NCBI RefSeq assembly: GCF_012932365.1
Contig: NZ_JAAIIH010000001.1
Location: forward strand, 124,001-188,000
Length of the DNA stretch: 64,000 nt
Reading direction: 5' to 3'
Source: Bifidobacterium moraviense
Lineage (GTDB): Bacteria > Actinomycetota > Actinomycetes > Actinomycetales > Bifidobacteriaceae
A model generated the notes under the pieces. It made no database searches. It saw only the letters and a program-made list of their open reading frames with translations, and was not told the DNA's origin. Below, one piece after another: positions 28,001-38,702 of this stretch. The translations under genes were made by a program, and so were the position numbers. Position 1 is the first letter of the stretch, and every line of letters begins with the position of its first letter.

Positions 28001-29443
28001 ATGCGCAAAGCCAAGATCGTAGATACCATCGGTCCCGCCACCGAATCGCTCGAGAACATCACCAAGCTCGTCGAGGCGGGCATGGACGTGGCTCGTCTGA
28101 ACCGTTCCCACGGCACGCCGGAGGATCACCTCAGGGTCTACAACAACGTTCGTGAGGCCGGCAAGAAGACCGGCCGCAACGTCGCCGTGCTCGTGGACCT
28201 GCAGGGTCCGAAGATCCGCTGCGGCTGGTTCAAGAAGAACGCCGAGGGCGAGGACAAGGTCCAGCTGCAGCTGGACCAGGAGTTCGTCATCACCACCGAC
28301 GACATCGAGGGCGACGAGCACATCACCTCCACCACGTTCAAGGGCCTGCCCGGCGATTGCCACCCCGGCGACCCGATCCTCATCGACGACGGCAAGGTCC
28401 GTCTCGAGGTCACCAAGGTCGAGGGCAACAACGTGCACACCAAGGTCGTCGTGGCCGGCCCCGTCTCCTCCCACAAGGGCATCAACCTGCCCGGCGTGGC
28501 CGTGAGCCTGCCCGCCCTGACGGAGAAGGACGAGGAGGACCTGCGCTGGGCCATCCGCACCGGCGCCGACATCATCGCCATGTCCTTCGTGCGCTTCGCC
28601 ACCGACATCGACCGTGCCCACGAGATCATGGACGAGGAGGGCCGCCGCATCCCGATCGTCGCCAAGATCGAGAAGCCGCAGGCGCTGGAGAACCTCGAGG
28701 ACATCGTCAAGACGTTCGACGGCATCATGGCCGCCCGCGGCGACATGGCCGTCGAGTGCCCGCTCGAGGAGGTCCCGCTGGCCACCAAGCGCATCATCGA
28801 GCTGTCCCGCCAGTACGCCAAGCCCGTGATCGTGGCCACCGAGGTACTCGGCTCCATGGTCCACTCCCCGGTGCCCACCCGTGCCGAGGCCTCCGACTGC
28901 GCCAACGCCGTGCTCGACGGCGCCGACGCCACCATGACCTCCAACGAGACCGCCGTCGGCGAGTACCCGGACGTCACCGTCGCCACCATGTCCCGCATCT
29001 CCGGCTTCGCCACGGACCACGGCTTCGACCGCATCCCGGAGCTGAAGAACCTCGACATGTCCTCCACCGGCGCCGTCTCCTCCGCTGCCGTCGACCTGTC
29101 CGAGAAGCTCAACGCCAAGGCCATCGTCGCCTACACGCAGACCGGCTCCACCGTGCACCGCGTGTCCCGCGAGCGTCCGGCCGCCCCGATCTACGCCCTG
29201 ACCACCAACGAGCACACCTACCACTGGCTGGCTCTGAGCTGGGGCACCGAGGCCTTCCTGCTGGACAAGGACTACCACGACCTGTCCCGCAAGGACCTCA
29301 TGGCCTTCACCGACGCGACCCTCAAGGCCGCGGGCAAGGTCGAGGACGGCGACAAGATCGTGATCCTGAGCTCCGCTCAGGGCGACCACGAGCCCGGCCG
29401 CACCGACTCCATCTACGTGCACACCGTCGGCTCCGCCGAGTGA
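28001..29443 (+). CDS. pyk: pyruvate kinase
   Basis: 480 aa from the ATG at 28001. The barrel includes MRKAKIVDTIGPATES, the substrate Lys in VAKIEKPQA and PTRAEASDCANAVLDGADA. Two core motifs depart from the usual form: ARGDMAVE in place of ARGDLGVE, and MTSNETAVG in place of MLSGETA. These look like lineage features, not damage, since flanking residues are intact. The enzyme makes pyruvate and ATP from phosphoenolpyruvate. Only a weak GGCAGG precedes the start. The LacI-type operator upstream suggests sugar control. Confidence 0.95.
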   Translation: MRKAKIVDTIGPATESLENITKLVEAGMDVARLNRSHGTPEDHLRVYNNVREAGKKTGRNVAVLVDLQGPKIRCGWFKKNAEGEDKVQLQLDQEFVITTDDIEGDEHITSTTFKGLPGDCHPGDPILIDDGKVRLEVTKVEGNNVHTKVVVAGPVSSHKGINLPGVAVSLPALTEKDEEDLRWAIRTGADIIAMSFVRFATDIDRAHEIMDEEGRRIPIVAKIEKPQALENLEDIVKTFDGIMAARGDMAVECPLEEVPLATKRIIELSRQYAKPVIVATEVLGSMVHSPVPTRAEASDCANAVLDGADATMTSNETAVGEYPDVTVATMSRISGFATDHGFDRIPELKNLDMSSTGAVSSAAVDLSEKLNAKAIVAYTQTGSTVHRVSRERPAAPIYALTTNEHTYHWLALSWGTEAFLLDKDYHDLSRKDLMAFTDATLKAAGKVEDGDKIVILSSAQGDHEPGRTDSIYVHTVGSAE

Positions 29444-29497
29444 ACCCGTACCGTCGCGCGCACGGCATGACGCCGTAGCGCACGGCGGAACATGACG

Positions 29498-29534
29498 AAT
29501 GCCCCCGTTCGAGGATCTCCCGAACGGGGGCATT
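29498..29534. terminator. bidirectional terminator between pyk and the Nudix gene
   Basis: AATGCCCCCGTTCG and CGAACGGGGGCATT form a perfect 14-bp stem with a 9-nt loop between two convergent genes. Confidence 0.85.
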
Positions 29535-29577
29535 GCCGTAGGCGCGCGGCGCGGAACGGATCCCGCGCCGCGGAGCG

Positions 29578-30174
29578 TCAGTCGCCGAGCGTGCGCAGAC
29601 CCATGTGCGCGCGCAGGATGGCGATCATCGACTTGGCGTCGAGGATCGTGCCGTTGAGCACCATCTGGTAGGCGTCCTCGAGCGGGTACATGCGCACGTT
29701 CGAGCGCGGGCTCTCCGGGCCGATGTCCTCGCGGGCCACCGGGGTCAGGCCGGACGCGTAGAACAGGCAGGTGTGCTGCGTGGAGTATCCGGGGGTGTTG
29801 AGGAAGCGGGAGAACTGCGCGTAGTGCTTGGCCTCGAAGCCGGCCTCCTCGCGCAGCTTGCGGATGGCCACGTCGAGCGGACGCTCGCTGGGGGAGTTGG
29901 CGTGGCCCGCCGGCAGCTCCAGCGTCCAGCGGTGGTTCGCGATGCGGTACTGCTCCACCAGCGGGATCCTGCCGTCGTCCGTCACGGCCAGCACGGCCAC
30001 CGTCTCGCCGTTGTTCTCGTGGATGAAGTACCGTTCGAAGGGTCCCACCTGCGAGGATTCGAAGGCCACGTGGTCCACGTTGAAGTAGTGGGTCTCGACG
30101 ATCTGGTTGCGGGAGATCTCCTTGACCGGCGAGGGACGCCACGGATCGAAGGGACGGAAGGTTTTGTCAGCCAT
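29578..30174 (-). CDS. Nudix hydrolase, ADP-ribose pyrophosphatase-like, altered Nudix box
   Basis: 198 aa. The fold and surrounding strands (VAVLAVTDDGRIPLVEQYR, then LELPAGH) fit ADP-sugar pyrophosphatases. The Nudix box departs from GX5EX7REUXEEXGU: one residue is inserted before the first Glu, and the RE pair reads RK (AIRKLREEAGFEA). The catalytic EE pair remains. Activity on ADP-ribose may be changed or reduced. Compare the second Nudix enzyme at 34884, whose box is canonical. Confidence 0.8.
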   Translation of the reverse strand: MADKTFRPFDPWRPSPVKEISRNQIVETHYFNVDHVAFESSQVGPFERYFIHENNGETVAVLAVTDDGRIPLVEQYRIANHRWTLELPAGHANSPSERPLDVAIRKLREEAGFEAKHYAQFSRFLNTPGYSTQHTCLFYASGLTPVAREDIGPESPRSNVRMYPLEDAYQMVLNGTILDAKSMIAILRAHMGLRTLGD

Positions 30175-30288
30175 GAGGACTCCTTTGGTTGTCTGGCGGA
30201 TACATCGCTTACCTCATTGTAGGCGTGCGCTGCCGTGTCGTGTGGCGACGGTCTGATCGTTATGGTACATTCTCATGGAGCGCCATGG

Positions 30289-30362
30289 GCCCCCGTATCC
30301 CAATTGGTAGAGGAAGCAGCCTCAAAATCTGCGCAGTGTGGGTTCGAGTCCCACCGGGGGCA
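30289..30362 (+). tRNA. tRNA-Leu (anticodon CAA), short variable arm
   Basis: 74 nt with acceptor GCCCCCG/CGGGGGC, T-arm GTGGG/CCCAC with TTCGAGT loop, and anticodon loop CTCAAAA giving CAA. The variable region is only 5 nt, so this is not the usual type II leucine tRNA with a long arm. Actinobacteria such as Streptomyces have a similar short tRNA-Leu(CAA). The last pair of the anticodon stem is a C-T mismatch. No CCA is encoded. Confidence 0.85.
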
Positions 30363-30427
30363 CAGGAGTATTCACGGGCCGGCATCGATCGCCGGTACCG
30401 GACATACCGGGAAGGAAAGGTGTCGGC

Positions 30428-31033
30428 ATGGTTGAGATTTACGAGGACGACTCCGCACGCCGCAAGGTCGTGGTGGCCGAGGACGAGGCCCTGATTCGCA
30501 TGGACATCGTGGAGGCGCTCACCGACGCCGGCTACGACGTCGTCGGCCAGGCCGCCAACGGCGACGAGGCGGTGGACCTCGCCCGCGAATACAAGCCCGA
30601 CGTCGTCGTGATGGACGTCAAGATGCCCGGCAAGGACGGCATCACCGCAGCCACCGAGATCGCCCAGGAGAACATCGCGCCCGTGGTGATGCTCACCGCG
30701 TTCTCCCAGCAGAGCCTGGTGGAGAAGGCCGCGGACGCCGGCGCCATGGCCTACGTGGTCAAGCCGTTCGTCCCCGAGAAGCTGCTGCCCGCGCTCGAGG
30801 TGGCCATCTCCCGCTTCGACCAGATCAACGCCCTGAAGGACGAGGTCACGGACATGAAGGCGCGCTTCGAGGCGCGCAAGCGCGTGGACCGCGCCAAGGG
30901 CCTGCTCATGGAGAACATGGGGCTCACGGAGTCCGAGGCCTTCCGCTGGATCCAGAAGACCTCCATGGACCGCCGCCTGACCATGCAGGAGGTCGCCGAC
31001 GCCGTCATCGCGCAGGTCGAGGGCGACCGCTGA
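30428..31033 (+). CDS. pdtaR: ANTAR-domain response regulator PdtaR
   Basis: 201 aa from the ATG at 30428. Receiver domain with Glu19, Asp20 and phosphoacceptor Asp63 (VVMDVKMPG), and Lys112 in VVKPFV. A coiled segment leads into the C-terminal ANTAR domain (about 135-195; RVDRAKGLLMENMGLTESEA), which binds RNA hairpins to relieve transcription termination. The matching sensor PdtaS is at 63-1550. polA starts 4 nt after the stop, so both are probably one transcript. GGAAAGG precedes the start. Confidence 0.95.
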   Translation: MVEIYEDDSARRKVVVAEDEALIRMDIVEALTDAGYDVVGQAANGDEAVDLAREYKPDVVVMDVKMPGKDGITAATEIAQENIAPVVMLTAFSQQSLVEKAADAGAMAYVVKPFVPEKLLPALEVAISRFDQINALKDEVTDMKARFEARKRVDRAKGLLMENMGLTESEAFRWIQKTSMDRRLTMQEVADAVIAQVEGDR

Positions 31034-31036
31034 TTC

Positions 31037-33925
31037 ATGGTTTCCGTCGATTCCGAACGCGGAACGCTGCTGGTCGTTGACGGCCATTCGCTGGCGTTCC
31101 GCGCTTTTTTTGCCCTCCCGGTGGAGAGCTTCTCCACGTCCTCCGGCCAGGCCACCAACGCGGTCTGGGGATTCGCCACGATGCTCATGCAGGTCATCGC
31201 CGCCGAACATCCCACGCATTTGGCCGTCGCCTTCGACGTCAAGGGCGGCACGTTCCGCAACCAGCTGCTGCCGCAGTACAAGGGCACGCGCGACGCCGCC
31301 CCCGAGGACCTGCTCACCCAGCTGCCGCTGATCCAGCGCATGCTCACGGCCCTGGGCGTCACCTACATCGAGAAGCCCGGATACGAGGGCGACGACGTGA
31401 TCGGCACGCTGGCCACGATGGGGGAGGACGCCGGGTTCCGCACGCTCGTGCTGTCCGGCGACCGTGACGCGTTCCAGCTCGTCGACGACGCGATCACCGT
31501 GCTGTACCCCGGACACCACTTCAAGGACCTCAAGCACATGACGCCCGAGGCGGTGGTGGAGAAGTACAAGGTCACGCCGCGGCAGTACCCGGATCTTGCC
31601 GCGCTGCGCGGCGAGACGGCCGACAACATCCCCGGCGTGCCCGGCGTGGGCGACGGGTTCGCGGCGAAGTGGATCAACCAGTACGGCTCGCTCGACGGCA
31701 TCATCGAGCACGCCGACGAGATCAAGGGCAAGAAGGGCGAGGCGCTGCGGGAGAACCTCGATCAGGTCCGCCTCAACCGCAGGGTCAACGCGCTCGTGCG
31801 CGACCTCGACCTCGGCGTGGACGTGGACGACCTGACCTTCGGCAGCCCGGACGTCAAGGCCGTGGAGGACCTGTTCGCCGAGCTCGAGTTCGGCGCGCGC
31901 ACCCGCAACCGGGTGCTCAGCGCGTTCAACGGGGGCAAGGAGCCCTCCGCGCGGCAGGAGGAGCGGGAGCGTCCCGCGCTCGCCGACCCCGAACGCGACG
32001 TCGTAGTCGACGACGCGGCGATGAGGGACTGGCTGGGCGCCCACATGCCGCGGTCCGCCGCCGGGATCGCCGCTTCCGCTCGCGCGGACGCCGAGTCCGC
32101 GGACGCGAAGGCCGGCGGCGACGGAACCTTCGCGATCCCCCATGGCGTGAGATGCGCCGATGCGGTCGCCGCGGCGTGGACGCTGCACGTCGTCGGCACG
32201 CCCAAGCCCGGCGACGCGGAATCCCGGACCGTGTCCGTGATGGCCCCGGACGGCCATGCCGTCGCATTCCCGGCCGACGCGGTGCCGCCCGCGCTGACCG
32301 ACTTCATCGCACGCGGGATGCCGGACGCGGTGGTCTATGGCTACAAGGAGCTGCGCCACCTGCTGGCGGCTCTCGGCGTCGACCCGGCCGCGCGGCCGCT
32401 GTTCGACGTCAAGCTCGCCGGATACCTGACGCATCCCGACTTCCACGCGGAGACGCTCGACCAGGCCGCCGCGCATTTCCTCGACGTCCACGTCGAGGAG
32501 AAGGACGGCGAGACCGGTCCCGCGCAGGGCGCGTTCGACCTCGGCGACGAACCGGACGACGTGGACGGCGAGGCCGCGGCGGAACGCGGCGAGGAGGACG
32601 CGCGGCGCGCGATCGGGGAGCTCGCCGTCATCCGCGGACTCGCCCTGCATCTGGCGCCCACCATCGACGAACGGGACCAGTACGGCCTGCTCGCCGGCAT
32701 CGAGACGCCCGTGTCGGACGTGCTCTACGGCATGGAGTCGCGCGGCGCCGCGGTGGACCTGCAGCGGCTCACCGACATGCGCGACACCTTCGCCGCGGAC
32801 GCCCGCCAGGCGCAGGAGATCGCATGGGACGCGGCCGGCACCCGCGTCAACCTGCAGAGCCCCAAGCAGCTGCAGCAGGTCCTGTTCGAGGACATGGGCC
32901 TCAGGCCCTCGCGCCGCACCAAGTCCGGGTCGTACACCACCAACGCGGCCGCGCTGCAGACCCTGTACCTGCGTTCCGCGGACAACGAGCGCGCCAACGC
33001 GTTCCTCGGCGCCCTGTTGCGCCACCGCGAGACCAACAAGCTCAAGCAGATCGTCTCCTCGCTCATCGACGCGGTCAACCCGCGCGACGGGCGCATCCAC
33101 ACCACGTTCGAGCAGACCGTCGCCGCCACGGGACGTCTGAGCTCGGCGGACCCGAACCTGCAGAACATCCCCAACCGCAACGCCGCCGGACGCGAGATCC
33201 GCTCGGCGTTCGTGCCCGGAGACGGATTCGAGTCGCTGCTCAGCTGCGACTACTCGCAGGTGGAGCTGCGCATCATGGCGCACCTGTCCGGCGACGAGGC
33301 GCTCATCGAGGCGTTCCGCTCCGGCATGGACTTCCACCGGTACGTGGCGAGCCTCGTCTACCAGCTGCCGATCGACGAGATCAGCACGGACCAGCGCAGC
33401 CACGTCAAGGCGATGAGCTACGGCCTCGCCTACGGTCTGAGCACCTACGGGCTCGCGCAGCAGCTCAAGATCAGTCCCGCCGCCGCGGACGTGCTCAAGG
33501 AGAAGTACTTCGCCACGTTCGGCAAGGTGCACGACTATCTGGAGTCCCTGGTGGCCGACGCCAGAGCCAGGGGATACACGGAGACGATGTTCGGCCGCCG
33601 CCGCTACTTCCCTGGTCTCAGATCCACCAGCCGCACCGTGCGCGACGCCGCCGAGCGCGGCGCCCTCAACGCGCCGATCCAGGGCTCCGCCGCGGACATC
33701 ATGAAGATCGCGATGATCCGCGCCCACGAGGCGCTCGAAGACGCCGGCGTGAGGAGCCGCATCATCCTGCAGATCCACGACGAACTCGTCGTGCAGGTGG
33801 CGCACGGCGAGGAGGAGCGTGTCACCGCGCTCGTGCGCGACGCCATGGAGCACGCCGTGGAGCTCGCCGTGCCACTCGACGTGTCCACGGGAATCGGCGC
33901 GGACTGGCAGCTGGCCGCACACTGA
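31037..33925 (+). CDS. polA: DNA polymerase I
   Basis: 962 aa. The N-terminal 5' nuclease has the Asp-rich sites VDGHSLAFRAFF, GYEGDDVIGTL and the helical arch. The middle domain keeps the 3'-5' exonuclease fold but lacks the catalytic DxE motif, so proofreading is probably absent, as is common in actinobacterial Pol I. The polymerase domain shows motif A DYSQVELRI, motif B with the O-helix (RSHVKAMSYGLAYGL) and motif C HDELV. It has roles in Okazaki fragment maturation and excision repair. It is 4 nt from pdtaR. Confidence 0.96.
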   Translation: MVSVDSERGTLLVVDGHSLAFRAFFALPVESFSTSSGQATNAVWGFATMLMQVIAAEHPTHLAVAFDVKGGTFRNQLLPQYKGTRDAAPEDLLTQLPLIQRMLTALGVTYIEKPGYEGDDVIGTLATMGEDAGFRTLVLSGDRDAFQLVDDAITVLYPGHHFKDLKHMTPEAVVEKYKVTPRQYPDLAALRGETADNIPGVPGVGDGFAAKWINQYGSLDGIIEHADEIKGKKGEALRENLDQVRLNRRVNALVRDLDLGVDVDDLTFGSPDVKAVEDLFAELEFGARTRNRVLSAFNGGKEPSARQEERERPALADPERDVVVDDAAMRDWLGAHMPRSAAGIAASARADAESADAKAGGDGTFAIPHGVRCADAVAAAWTLHVVGTPKPGDAESRTVSVMAPDGHAVAFPADAVPPALTDFIARGMPDAVVYGYKELRHLLAALGVDPAARPLFDVKLAGYLTHPDFHAETLDQAAAHFLDVHVEEKDGETGPAQGAFDLGDEPDDVDGEAAAERGEEDARRAIGELAVIRGLALHLAPTIDERDQYGLLAGIETPVSDVLYGMESRGAAVDLQRLTDMRDTFAADARQAQEIAWDAAGTRVNLQSPKQLQQVLFEDMGLRPSRRTKSGSYTTNAAALQTLYLRSADNERANAFLGALLRHRETNKLKQIVSSLIDAVNPRDGRIHTTFEQTVAATGRLSSADPNLQNIPNRNAAGREIRSAFVPGDGFESLLSCDYSQVELRIMAHLSGDEALIEAFRSGMDFHRYVASLVYQLPIDEISTDQRSHVKAMSYGLAYGLSTYGLAQQLKISPAAADVLKEKYFATFGKVHDYLESLVADARARGYTETMFGRRRYFPGLRSTSRTVRDAAERGALNAPIQGSAADIMKIAMIRAHEALEDAGVRSRIILQIHDELVVQVAHGEEERVTALVRDAMEHAVELAVPLDVSTGIGADWQLAAH

Positions 33926-34000
33926 GTGCGGCATCGGATGTCTCGGCTCCGCGGCAGCCTCGCGGCGGAACGCGGAAGACGCAACAGGAAGGAATCGGCC

Positions 34001-34891
34001 ATGCCCAATCTCAAACAGGTCGTCGACGTGCTGGAGGCGCTGTACCCGCTGCGGTACGCCGAGCAGTGGGACGAGCCGGGACTCATCGTGGGCGATCTCG
34101 CCGCGCCGGTGCGCCGCATCCGCTTCGCCGCGGACCCCACCTACGCGGTGGTGGAGGAGGCCATCGCGGACCATGCGGACCTGCTGGTGACGCATCATCC
34201 GCTGTTCTTCCGCGCCGTGCACGAGGTGTCCGGCCTCGGCTTCCGAGGCGACATCGTGCGCCGCCTCAACGAGGCGCACTGCGCGCTGTGGGTGGGACAC
34301 ACCAACGCCGACGCCTCATGGCACGGCGTGGCATGGGCCGCGGCCGAGCTGTTCGGACTGACCGACCACCATCCGCTGACGCCCGTCGCGGACCCCGGCG
34401 CCGCGCACGAGGCGGGACTGGGACGCGTGGGTACGCTGCCGGAGCCGATGACGCTGCGCGACTTCGCGCGGCGCGTGGCGCGCACGCTGCCGCACACCGA
34501 ACTCGGCGTGCAGGTGTGCGGCGACCTCGACGCCCCGGTGCGCCGAGTGGCGCTGCTGCCCGGATCCGGCGACTCGATGTTCGACGAGGTGCGTGCGGCC
34601 GGCGCCGACGTGTATGTGACCAGCGACCTGCGCCACCATCCCGTGACCGACGCGATCGAACAGGCGCGCTACGAGGCCCGCATGCGGGGACGGGGACTGG
34701 CCCTCGGCCACGGAGACGCGCACGTGCGCCCGGCGTTCGTCAACACGCCGCACTCCGCCATCGAATCCCTGTGGTTCCGCTACGCCGTGGAGGACGTGCC
34801 CGCCGCGGTGCTGGCGGCGACCGGCGACGAGGTGACCGCGGAGCGCACGACGCTCGTCACCGACCCCTGGACGGCGAGCATCCATGACTGA
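34001..34891 (+). CDS. Nif3/YqfO-like dinuclear metal-centre protein
   Basis: 296 aa from the ATG at 34001, which has AGGAAGGAA upstream. Metal ligands are in THHPLFF and GHTNADA in the first half, and GHGDAHVRPAF with a late Glu (HSAIES) in the second. The family is widespread; members have been linked to GTP cyclohydrolase-like and iron-related functions, but the reaction is not settled. Its end overlaps the next Nudix gene by 8 bp. Confidence 0.9.
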   Translation: MPNLKQVVDVLEALYPLRYAEQWDEPGLIVGDLAAPVRRIRFAADPTYAVVEEAIADHADLLVTHHPLFFRAVHEVSGLGFRGDIVRRLNEAHCALWVGHTNADASWHGVAWAAAELFGLTDHHPLTPVADPGAAHEAGLGRVGTLPEPMTLRDFARRVARTLPHTELGVQVCGDLDAPVRRVALLPGSGDSMFDEVRAAGADVYVTSDLRHHPVTDAIEQARYEARMRGRGLALGHGDAHVRPAFVNTPHSAIESLWFRYAVEDVPAAVLAATGDEVTAERTTLVTDPWTASIHD

Positions 34892-35540
34892 CGGAACCGA
34901 CATGACGACCCGCCCCGCGCCCGACGACGCCGTGGAGACGACGCTCGACCGCAGCTCCGACGGCATCGACATGACGCGTCCCGCCACCGTCGTCAGCCAC
35001 GACGTCGTCTGGCGCGGCGTGGTCTACGACGTGGACGACATGGCGATCGACCTGCACCGCACCGACGGCGGGACCACGCGCATCAGACGGCAGATCACCC
35101 GGCACCGGCCGTGCGTGGTGCTGCTCGTGCACGACGAGCCGCGCGACCTGTACCTCATGGAACGCGAGTACCGCGCCGGCTCCGACCGCTACGCCTACGG
35201 TCTGCCCGCGGGCCTCATCGACGCGGGGGAGGACGTGGAGACGGCGGCGCTGCGCGAACTGCGCGAGGAGACCGGCGTGGCTCCGGACGGTCCGGAGGAT
35301 CTGCGCATCGACCGCGTGGGCGCGTTCTACTCGTCCGAGGGCATGAGCGACGAGCTGGCCAACATCATGGTCCTGCACCTCGGATCATGGCACGCCGAGC
35401 CGCGTCACTTCGACCCGGACGAGCACGTCGAATCCGCATGGGTGACGTTCGACACGCTGCGCGGGATCGGCGTGACCTCCTCGAACTCGCAGATCGCCCT
35501 GCTGCACGAGGCGCTCCGGCGCGCCACGACGGGCAGGTGA
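34884..35540 (+). CDS. Nudix hydrolase, ADP-ribose pyrophosphatase type
   Basis: 218 aa. The Nudix box is canonical (GLIDAGEDVETAALRE followed by LREETGV), with an upstream strand that carries the ADP-sugar pattern (LMEREYRAGSDRYAYGLPAG). It hydrolyses nucleoside diphosphate sugars such as ADP-ribose. It overlaps the upstream Nif3 gene by 8 bp, which argues for coupled translation. An alternative ATG lies six codons in. Confidence 0.9.
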   Translation: MTDGTDMTTRPAPDDAVETTLDRSSDGIDMTRPATVVSHDVVWRGVVYDVDDMAIDLHRTDGGTTRIRRQITRHRPCVVLLVHDEPRDLYLMEREYRAGSDRYAYGLPAGLIDAGEDVETAALRELREETGVAPDGPEDLRIDRVGAFYSSEGMSDELANIMVLHLGSWHAEPRHFDPDEHVESAWVTFDTLRGIGVTSSNSQIALLHEALRRATTGR

Positions 35541-35598
35541 GCACGCGTCCTTCGCACCGTGTTAACCATGCGCGGCGGCAGCGGACTCGGGGACGTGG

Positions 35599-35604
35599 GA
35601 TACT
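35599..35604 (+). promoter_or_regulatory. -10 element of a probably leaderless glgX transcript
   Basis: GATACT ends 6 nt before the ATG at 35611. No ribosome binding site is present in the gap. Confidence 0.5.
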
Positions 35605-35610
35605 GAAGAT

Positions 35611-37752
<2,142 letters not shown>

Positions 37753-37795
37753 CGACCGGCGGCCGGGACGCGCCGGTCGCTTCGGCGCCGAACGA

Positions 37796-37836
37796 ACGAT
37801 GCCGGATGGTCCCGCGAAGGAGTCATCCGGCATCGT
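37796..37836. terminator. bidirectional hairpin between glgX and the DJ-1 gene
   Basis: A perfect 13-bp stem (37796-37808 with 37824-37836) and a 15-nt loop between two convergent genes, without a T-run. Confidence 0.75.
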
Positions 37837-37869
37837 CGCATGTCCGCATCGGCGGATGCGAGGCGGGTA

Positions 37870-38418
37870 TCAGGCCAGCGCCTTCTTGATCGCATCCACG
37901 AAGTAGTCGAGATCGTCGGGCTTGCGGGACGTGATGAGCGTCCAGCCGTTCGCGTCGTCCACCGTGAGCGGGCTGTCGACGTACGTGCCGCCCGCGTTCT
38001 CGATGTCCGCGGCGATGTAGCGGCACGGCGAGGCGGTCTTGCCGGCGATCAGGCCGGCGTTGACCAGCAGCCACGCGCCGTGGCAGATCGCGGCGATCGG
38101 CTTGCCAGCCTTCGCGAACGCCTGCGCCAGAGCGATCGCATCCTCGTTCACGCGGATGCGGTCCACGTTGCAGGTGCCGCCGGGCACCACGAGCAGGTCG
38201 TAGTCGGCCGCGTCCACGTCCCTGAGTAGCGCGTCCGGCGTGAGCGTCTCGCCCTCGTAGCGGTCGTGCCGCACGGTCTCGCACGGGTCGAGCGTGGTGG
38301 CGGCGAGCGTCACCTGCGCGCCCGCGGCCTTGAGATCGCGCAGCGGACGCGTCAGCTCCGTCTCCTCGATGCCCCAGTTGTTCACGATGATCAGCACCCT
38401 GGCGTTCTCGACGGCCAT
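37870..38418 (-). CDS. DJ-1/PfpI-family protein
   Basis: 182 aa. The nucleophile elbow is AICHGAW with the reactive Cys, preceded by a Glu in GIEETEL. Relatives are deglycases, chaperones or intracellular proteases; which one applies here cannot be read. Stress protection is the general theme. GGAGGAGG precedes the ATG. Confidence 0.9.
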   Translation of the reverse strand: MAVENARVLIIVNNWGIEETELTRPLRDLKAAGAQVTLAATTLDPCETVRHDRYEGETLTPDALLRDVDAADYDLLVVPGGTCNVDRIRVNEDAIALAQAFAKAGKPIAAICHGAWLLVNAGLIAGKTASPCRYIAADIENAGGTYVDSPLTVDDANGWTLITSRKPDDLDYFVDAIKKALA

Positions 38419-38702
38419 GGTTCCTCCTCCTTGGATCGGCGAATCGACGAATCGGCGGTCGGCGGCGTTCCTCCCGCGCGCCGACCGTCTCCATTATGCG
38501 CGGGCCCGCGTATGAGCGGCGTCCGGCGCACGGCGCATGGATGACGCGATCCGCGTCTCCGCAACGACGGGCTGGCGGCCACGCCGGACGTTCCGCCGTA
38601 TCGTCGATCGGCCTGATTGCCGCCGACCGGGGCATGACTCGGAGCGGAGACGGGATCGCGGCCGCTCCTGCCGTCGTTCCAATTCTATGACCTCAGGTGA
38701 CC

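Noticed and set aside
30260..34300. Very long open frame on the minus strand (over 1300 codons) across pdtaR and polA
   Set aside because: It is a shadow of the GC-rich codon bias of polA and pdtaR. The same effect gives long antisense frames over the glycosyltransferase, uvrB, glgX and xfp; none has a family pattern or start signal.
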